NCBI RefSeq assembly: GCF_001999465.1
Contig: NZ_MQMF01000002.1
Location: 992,001-1,056,000, forward strand
Reading direction: 5' to 3'
Origin: Fictibacillus arsenicus
Lineage (GTDB): Bacteria; Bacillota; Bacilli; Bacillales; Fictibacillaceae
Length of the DNA: 64,000 nucleotides
Position 1 is the stretch's first letter; the number at the start of each line of letters is the position of its first letter. A program made the translations under genes and the position numbers. Below the pieces are notes generated by a model that was given only the letters and a program-made list of their open reading frames with translations, made no database searches and had not been told where the DNA came from. Shown here piece by piece: positions 60,371 through 64,000 of this stretch.

Positions 60371-60814
60371 TTATATCTCTTTCCAACGCTCCCGAGCTTC
60401 CTTTTCATCAAAAGAACTGTAAATTCTATGGTTGTTATGATCGAGAATTCGGTAATGCTGACTGATGACATTTTGCTGCAATCTGCAGCCGTTTTTTGAA
60501 TGCACTTCCTTCCACCATACATGACCGCCCCAAGTCTTTTCTTTTGGCGGTGCCACATATTCATGGACAACCACTTCCAATACATCAAGAGGATCGCCGC
60601 CAAGCGAGTTATACAGAATTTCAGAGTTTCGAAAAAGAGCACATAAAGCTACAATGACTGTCCAGCTAGCTTTAATTCTTTCTTTTTCAATTTGAACCAA
60701 TGTTTTCTTTGAAATCCCTAGTATGTCCGCCATTTTATCTTGCGTGTATCCGAGTTCAGTCCGAACAAGTTTAATCTTGCCTGTTAACAGGTCGACAATT
60801 TCATCCTGTGTCAT
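60371..60814 (-). CDS. XRE-family regulator with C-terminal extension
   Basis: A 147-residue protein. The HTH is IKLVRTELGYTQDKMADILGISKKTLVQIEKERIKASWTVIVALCALF (about 14-61), followed by a ~80-residue domain with WGGHVWWKEVHSKNGCRLQQNVISQHYRILDHNNHRIYSSFDEKEARERW that I do not recognise and which could bind a ligand. AAAGGAG precedes the ATG. Targets are unknown. Confidence 0.8.
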   Translation of the reverse strand: MTQDEIVDLLTGKIKLVRTELGYTQDKMADILGISKKTLVQIEKERIKASWTVIVALCALFRNSEILYNSLGGDPLDVLEVVVHEYVAPPKEKTWGGHVWWKEVHSKNGCRLQQNVISQHYRILDHNNHRIYSSFDEKEARERWKEI

Positions 60815-60852
60815 CTGAAGTTCTCCTTTTATTCTTTTAGGAACATTTTACA

Positions 60853-60887
60853 CAAAAAAACTCCTTTCAACAAAATCGGAAAGGAGT
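60853..60887 (-). terminator. Terminator after the 82-residue protein gene
   Basis: ACTCCTTTC and GAAAGGAGT-type arms (60860-60887) followed by T7 on the minus strand. Confidence 0.82.
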
Positions 60888-61136
60888 CTAACTATACGTG
60901 TACGGTTCCCAATGGGCTAGATCGTACATCCCGGCATTAATGCGGCCGCTCTCATTCTTGAGGACGGCAAGAAGTTCTTCTGGCAGCTGTTCATGGTGAT
61001 TACCCAATTCGATGCGGTCGTCTGGCGATGAAACGAGAACAGTAAACAATTTTTTGTTCTCCATGTTCATCCCATGAACATGAACGTAATTTAGATCTTT
61101 AATCCGGTATACAAAAAAGATACGGTATTTTCCCAC
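60888..61136 (-). CDS. Small protein, unknown (82 residues)
   Basis: I start at GTG 61136, ten bases after GAGGAG; a GTG at 61145 is too close to that site. The protein (KYRIFFVYRIKDLNYVHVHGMNMENKKLFTVLVSSPDDRIELGNHHEQLPEELLAVLKNESGRINAGMYDLAHWEPYTYS) is soluble, with a beta N-terminus and a helical C-terminal part. No family recognised. It has its own terminator. Confidence 0.6.
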   Translation of the reverse strand: MGKYRIFFVYRIKDLNYVHVHGMNMENKKLFTVLVSSPDDRIELGNHHEQLPEELLAVLKNESGRINAGMYDLAHWEPYTYS

Positions 61137-61190
61137 AACCTTCACACTCCTCTAATAACAGTGTGGTCGGGTTTTCTAAGGAATAAACCT

Positions 61191-63035
61191 CTAATTTATG
61201 TGAACCGGAGCTGTAGGCAATTCGATTTCAACACGAGTTCCCTGACCTTCAACAGAAGAAAAATGAATAGCACCGCCGTGTTCATCAATGATTTTAAAAC
61301 ACACCATTAAGCCTAATCCAGTCCCCTTTTCTTTTGTTGTATAAAAAGGTTCTCCTAATGTCTTTAGTCTGTCTGCAGGAATACCGCAGCCTTGGTCATT
61401 CAGTTCAATAGTGACTCTCTCGTCTTTAGTGCCAATTTTTATATGAATCTCCCCATCCGAATCCATACTTTCAATGGCATTCTTCAACAAATTAATGAAC
61501 AGCTGCTTCAACTGGTTTTCGACTCCATAAACGGGAGGAATATCATCAGCGATATTAACCCAGATTTGAATGTTCCTCATGATTGCTTGTGTTTCTAACA
61601 GCCTTACAACACTAAAGATCAGATCTCTTATGTTTGTATGTTCGAAACTCACCGCCTGTGGTTTAGCAACGAGCATCAATTCTCCGACAATATCATTAAT
61701 TCGGTTAAGTTCAGATTCCATAATACGTAAATACTCCAAGCGGATTACATCGTCAGCATCTGATAAAAGCTTGGTAAACCCTTTTAATGAAGTGAGCGGG
61801 TTTCGAATCTCATGTGCAACTCCTGCAGCCAATTCGCCCAGTACTGATAGCTTTTCAGATTTAAGCATCAGTTCTTCAGTCTGCTTAGCTTTTGTGACAT
61901 CTTTCGCGAATGTAACCAGACTTTCCACATGACCTTCTTTCGTCATGACCGGAACTCCTCTTGCTTCTAATAAAATCCAATCACCGTTTTTATGACGCAG
62001 CCGGAATTCAGTTTGAAAGGGAATCTTCTTAACAAGCGCCATCATAAACTGGTCAGACAGCCCTTCCATATCATCAGGATGAACGAGATCCAAAATTGCC
62101 CCCTTAATTTCTCCCTCCTCATAGCCTAAAACCATAAAGTGTGAAGGAGATACATAATGAATCTGTCCTGAAGGGTCAATAACAGTGATTAAATCCGTCG
62201 AATGTTCTGCGATCAAACGATATTTCGCCTCACTTTCACGTAGAGCCCGCTCTACTTTTTTCTGTGAAGTAATATCACGGTAAACGATAACAAACCCCAT
62301 TATTTTTCCTTCCATATCACAAATGTTAGAGAAGGAAGCGGACACGTCAAATACTGTTCCGTCTTTATGAATTCGCTGCGTTTCATGTAGAGGAACAGAC
62401 TGACCCTGCTTTAAAAGGTTGATAATTTCTATGGATTCATCTTGCAAATGAGCTGGTGTGATGACGGGAATGGTAACATTTTCTTCAGAAAAGTCCTCTT
62501 CTTCCCAGCCAAACATTTGTTCAAACGCATCATTTACTTTTATTACTTCCTGTCTTGTATTTAATATAAGTATCGCATCTGTAGTACCTTTAAGAACTGA
62601 TTCCAAAAGGTCTAAAGCAACACTTAATTCTTCTTCCTTCTGTTTATGCGGAGTGATATCCCTTCCAGTAACGACCAGCATTTGCGGTTTGCCGTCTTTT
62701 GTAAAAGTCGGCTGTTTAATCAGTTCGAGCATTACCACGCGGCCGTTCTTCATTTTTATCTTTTCAGCTATTTTAGTAGGTTTCTTTGTTTCCCAAGCTT
62801 TCTGATCTGATAGATTGCACCTTTCAACAACTTCACTCGAGAGTCTGTTATCCATTTCCTCCAGACTCTTTCCTTTGTAGTCGTCATCGTATATTCCATA
62901 AATATTTAACGCGAACCGGTTTGCTTCTGCCCAAGTTCCATCAGGATATTTAATACATACAAATTCAGGCAGGACATCAATCATTTCTTTAAAAGTAGCA
63001 ACTTCAAGAAGGTCGTCCTGGCTTGTTATATTCAT
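61191..63035 (-). CDS. Three-PAS soluble sensor histidine kinase (sporulation-kinase-like)
   Basis: A 614-residue kinase started at ATG 63035 (AAAGGGTGG six bases upstream). Three PAS domains lie at about 15-130, 140-260 and 270-385, the C-cap of the last two reading FVIVYRDITSQKK and LVTFAKDVTKAKQ. HisKA has the phospho-accepting His in VAHEIRNPLTSLKG (about 408); HATPase motifs are LLKNAIES, DQGCGIP and GTGLGLMVCFKIIDEHGG. No membrane segment. This is the plan of KinA/KinE phosphorelay kinases. No response regulator gene is adjacent, which also fits an orphan sporulation kinase. Confidence 0.9.
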   Translation of the reverse strand: MNITSQDDLLEVATFKEMIDVLPEFVCIKYPDGTWAEANRFALNIYGIYDDDYKGKSLEEMDNRLSSEVVERCNLSDQKAWETKKPTKIAEKIKMKNGRVVMLELIKQPTFTKDGKPQMLVVTGRDITPHKQKEEELSVALDLLESVLKGTTDAILILNTRQEVIKVNDAFEQMFGWEEEDFSEENVTIPVITPAHLQDESIEIINLLKQGQSVPLHETQRIHKDGTVFDVSASFSNICDMEGKIMGFVIVYRDITSQKKVERALRESEAKYRLIAEHSTDLITVIDPSGQIHYVSPSHFMVLGYEEGEIKGAILDLVHPDDMEGLSDQFMMALVKKIPFQTEFRLRHKNGDWILLEARGVPVMTKEGHVESLVTFAKDVTKAKQTEELMLKSEKLSVLGELAAGVAHEIRNPLTSLKGFTKLLSDADDVIRLEYLRIMESELNRINDIVGELMLVAKPQAVSFEHTNIRDLIFSVVRLLETQAIMRNIQIWVNIADDIPPVYGVENQLKQLFINLLKNAIESMDSDGEIHIKIGTKDERVTIELNDQGCGIPADRLKTLGEPFYTTKEKGTGLGLMVCFKIIDEHGGAIHFSSVEGQGTRVEIELPTAPVHIN

Positions 63036-63263
63036 TTTTATCCACCCTTTTACTAAAACTTCGTACTGTTTATTATTAAATAAAAGGGGCTCGTTTCCTT
63101 TAAATTTTTTGATAATTCGCACGTCAAATTATTCTTTTTTTCGCCTAAATATGACAAAGTAGCCTTAACAGCGACAAGATTTTATTTAAATTATTTGCTG
63201 AACTTGTACGGTATTCTTCAACTTATTACATCGATGTTCTGCTTAATGTCGAAAATTTTTGAT

Positions 63264-63297
63264 ACAAAAAAGACGCTTTCAAAATTGAAAGCGTCCT
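63264..63297 (-). terminator. Terminator after the HU gene
   Basis: GACGCTTTCA and TGAAAGCGTC arms (63272-63295) with T6 on the minus strand. Confidence 0.9.
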
Positions 63298-63313
63298 TTG
63301 TATTTACTTACGA

Positions 63314-63592
63314 TTAAACTGCTTTTACAGCTTCTTTTAGCGATTTTCCTGGCTTGAATGCAGGAACATTACTTGCCTGGATCATGATTTCTTCACCAGT
63401 CAGCGGATTGCGTCCTTTTCTCGCATTTCGGTTTCGTGTTTCAAATGTTCCGAAACCGATCAGCTGAACGCTCTCACCGTTTTTCAAAGCATCTGTAATT
63501 GCGTCTAATACTGCGTCAACAGCCAGTGCTGACTCCTTTTTGTTCATACTTGTTGCATTGCGTACTGCATCTACTAAATCCATTTTTTTCAT
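63314..63592 (-). CDS. HU-family DNA-binding protein
   Basis: A 92-residue histone-like protein. [86 protein letters not shown] is the full HU fold; RNARKGRNP is the DNA-contacting arm. It bends and compacts DNA as a dimer. Differences from main Bacillus HU (MNKTELINAVAE start) suggest a paralogue. GAAGGGAG precedes the ATG. Confidence 0.93.
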   Translation of the reverse strand: MKKMDLVDAVRNATSMNKKESALAVDAVLDAITDALKNGESVQLIGFGTFETRNRNARKGRNPLTGEEIMIQASNVPAFKPGKSLKEAVKAV

Positions 63593-63720
63593 TATAGATA
63601 TCTCCCTTCAAACATTAAGAATTATTGCTTGTGTAGCTCCATTATTAACGGATAATGAAGTTTTCATACAGGAAGATACAAAATTCCGAAAAATATTTAT
63701 ATAGTTTAGTAATTCTTGAT

Positions 63721-64000
63721 CTAAAAACCCTGAATTGTCATCCCGCCATCAACAAATAGCGTCTGTCCATTCACATAGCTCGCTGCATCACTTGCCAAGA
63801 ACACAGCTGGCCCTACAAGATCAGGCAGTTCTCCTACCCTTTTTTGCGGTGTTACAGCTAAAATATCATTCAAGTAATCTTCGTCTGCAAGCAGCTTTTC
63901 TGTTAGAGGTGTTTTGAAGTACCACGGACCTATGCTGTTTACATTAATGCCGTACTCACCCCACTCAAGCGCAAGGTTTTTCGTCATCTGAATAATAGCC
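63721..64000 (-). CDS. Short-chain dehydrogenase/reductase, C-terminal part
   Basis: The frame enters from the right edge and ends at 63721; the N-terminal two-thirds, with the cofactor motif and catalytic Tyr-x-x-x-Lys, is outside. MTKNLALEWGEYGINVNSIGPWYFKTPLTEKLL, TPQKRVGELPDLVGPAVFLASDAASYVNGQTLFVDGGM is the standard SDR C-terminus. PGPWYF-type variants are common in gluconate 5-dehydrogenase-like enzymes, but substrate is not assignable from this fragment. Confidence 0.9.
   Translation of the reverse strand, partial: AIIQMTKNLALEWGEYGINVNSIGPWYFKTPLTEKLLADEDYLNDILAVTPQKRVGELPDLVGPAVFLASDAASYVNGQTLFVDGGMTIQGF

Overview
This window looks like a piece of a low-to-moderate GC, spore-forming member of the Bacillaceae. 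The evidence is two YjcZ-type sporulation peptides, a Spo0E-type phosphatase, a ClpE gene under a CtsR operator, a bacillopeptidase F homologue, MhqO/MhqD-type quinone-stress genes, an S-box (SAM-I) riboswitch, strong AGGAGG-type ribosome binding sites and sigma-A, sigma-B, CcpA and CtsR signals of the Bacillus kind. Fictibacillus or a close relative is my best guess at genus level, but that is an impression and not a computed result. I see no rRNA, tRNA, CRISPR array, prophage or transposase gene.

Layout. 1-2.8 kb: 3' part of mscL, small membrane proteins, a 2H phosphoesterase, a YjcZ-type peptide and two TM2-domain proteins. 2.9-11.8 kb: one minus-strand methionine/sulfur operon behind a SAM riboswitch, in the order metY (fused to a CoA-binding domain), an SsuABC-like importer, acetyl-CoA synthetase, metX, homoserine dehydrogenase. 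11.9-16.1 kb: an APH-fold kinase, nitroreductase, membrane proteins, PAP2 phosphatase and a GSP17M-type stress protein with a sigma-B-like promoter. 16.1-19.4 kb: a sugar ABC importer lacking its own ATPase. 19.6-25.4 kb: CorA, VanW, the YcgR/YcgQ-like permease pair, a vanadium-haloperoxidase-type phosphatase, a methyltransferase. 25.5-28.7 kb: cstA, a small protein ending in Cys-Cys and an ArsA-type ATPase, with a CcpA cre site inside the cstA promoter. 28.8-38.4 kb: MarR and HTH regulators, an esterase-like hydrolase, a ParB-like protein, a fatty-acid desaturase and a 1448-residue secreted subtilase. 38.5-41.8 kb: a quinone/electrophile detoxification operon and an aldo-keto reductase. 41.9-50.7 kb: many small proteins (Spo0E-like, YjcZ-like, a degenerate HPr, a VOC protein, a holin-like toxin-type peptide), YitT and a penicillin acylase. 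50.8-64 kb: clpE, a BsuPI lipoprotein, a GlcD-type oxidase, a YbjQ pair, an MCP-CheW pair, a secreted metallophosphoesterase, an HTH regulator, a three-PAS sporulation-kinase-like histidine kinase, HU and the start-less part of an SDR gene.

How it fits together. The clearest unit is the SAM-repressed operon. MetX uses acetyl-CoA to acetylate homoserine, MetY replaces the acetate with sulfide, and the co-transcribed acetyl-CoA synthetase could recharge the released acetate. The importer would bring in a sulfur source. The cstA / Cys-Cys protein / ArsA set is the best candidate for an incompletely described system. Intergenic DNA carries three repeat classes: large palindromic elements (four copies), short GGGG-CAG-CCCC palindromes (three), and 20-21-bp-period degenerate tandem arrays (four clear, one possible).
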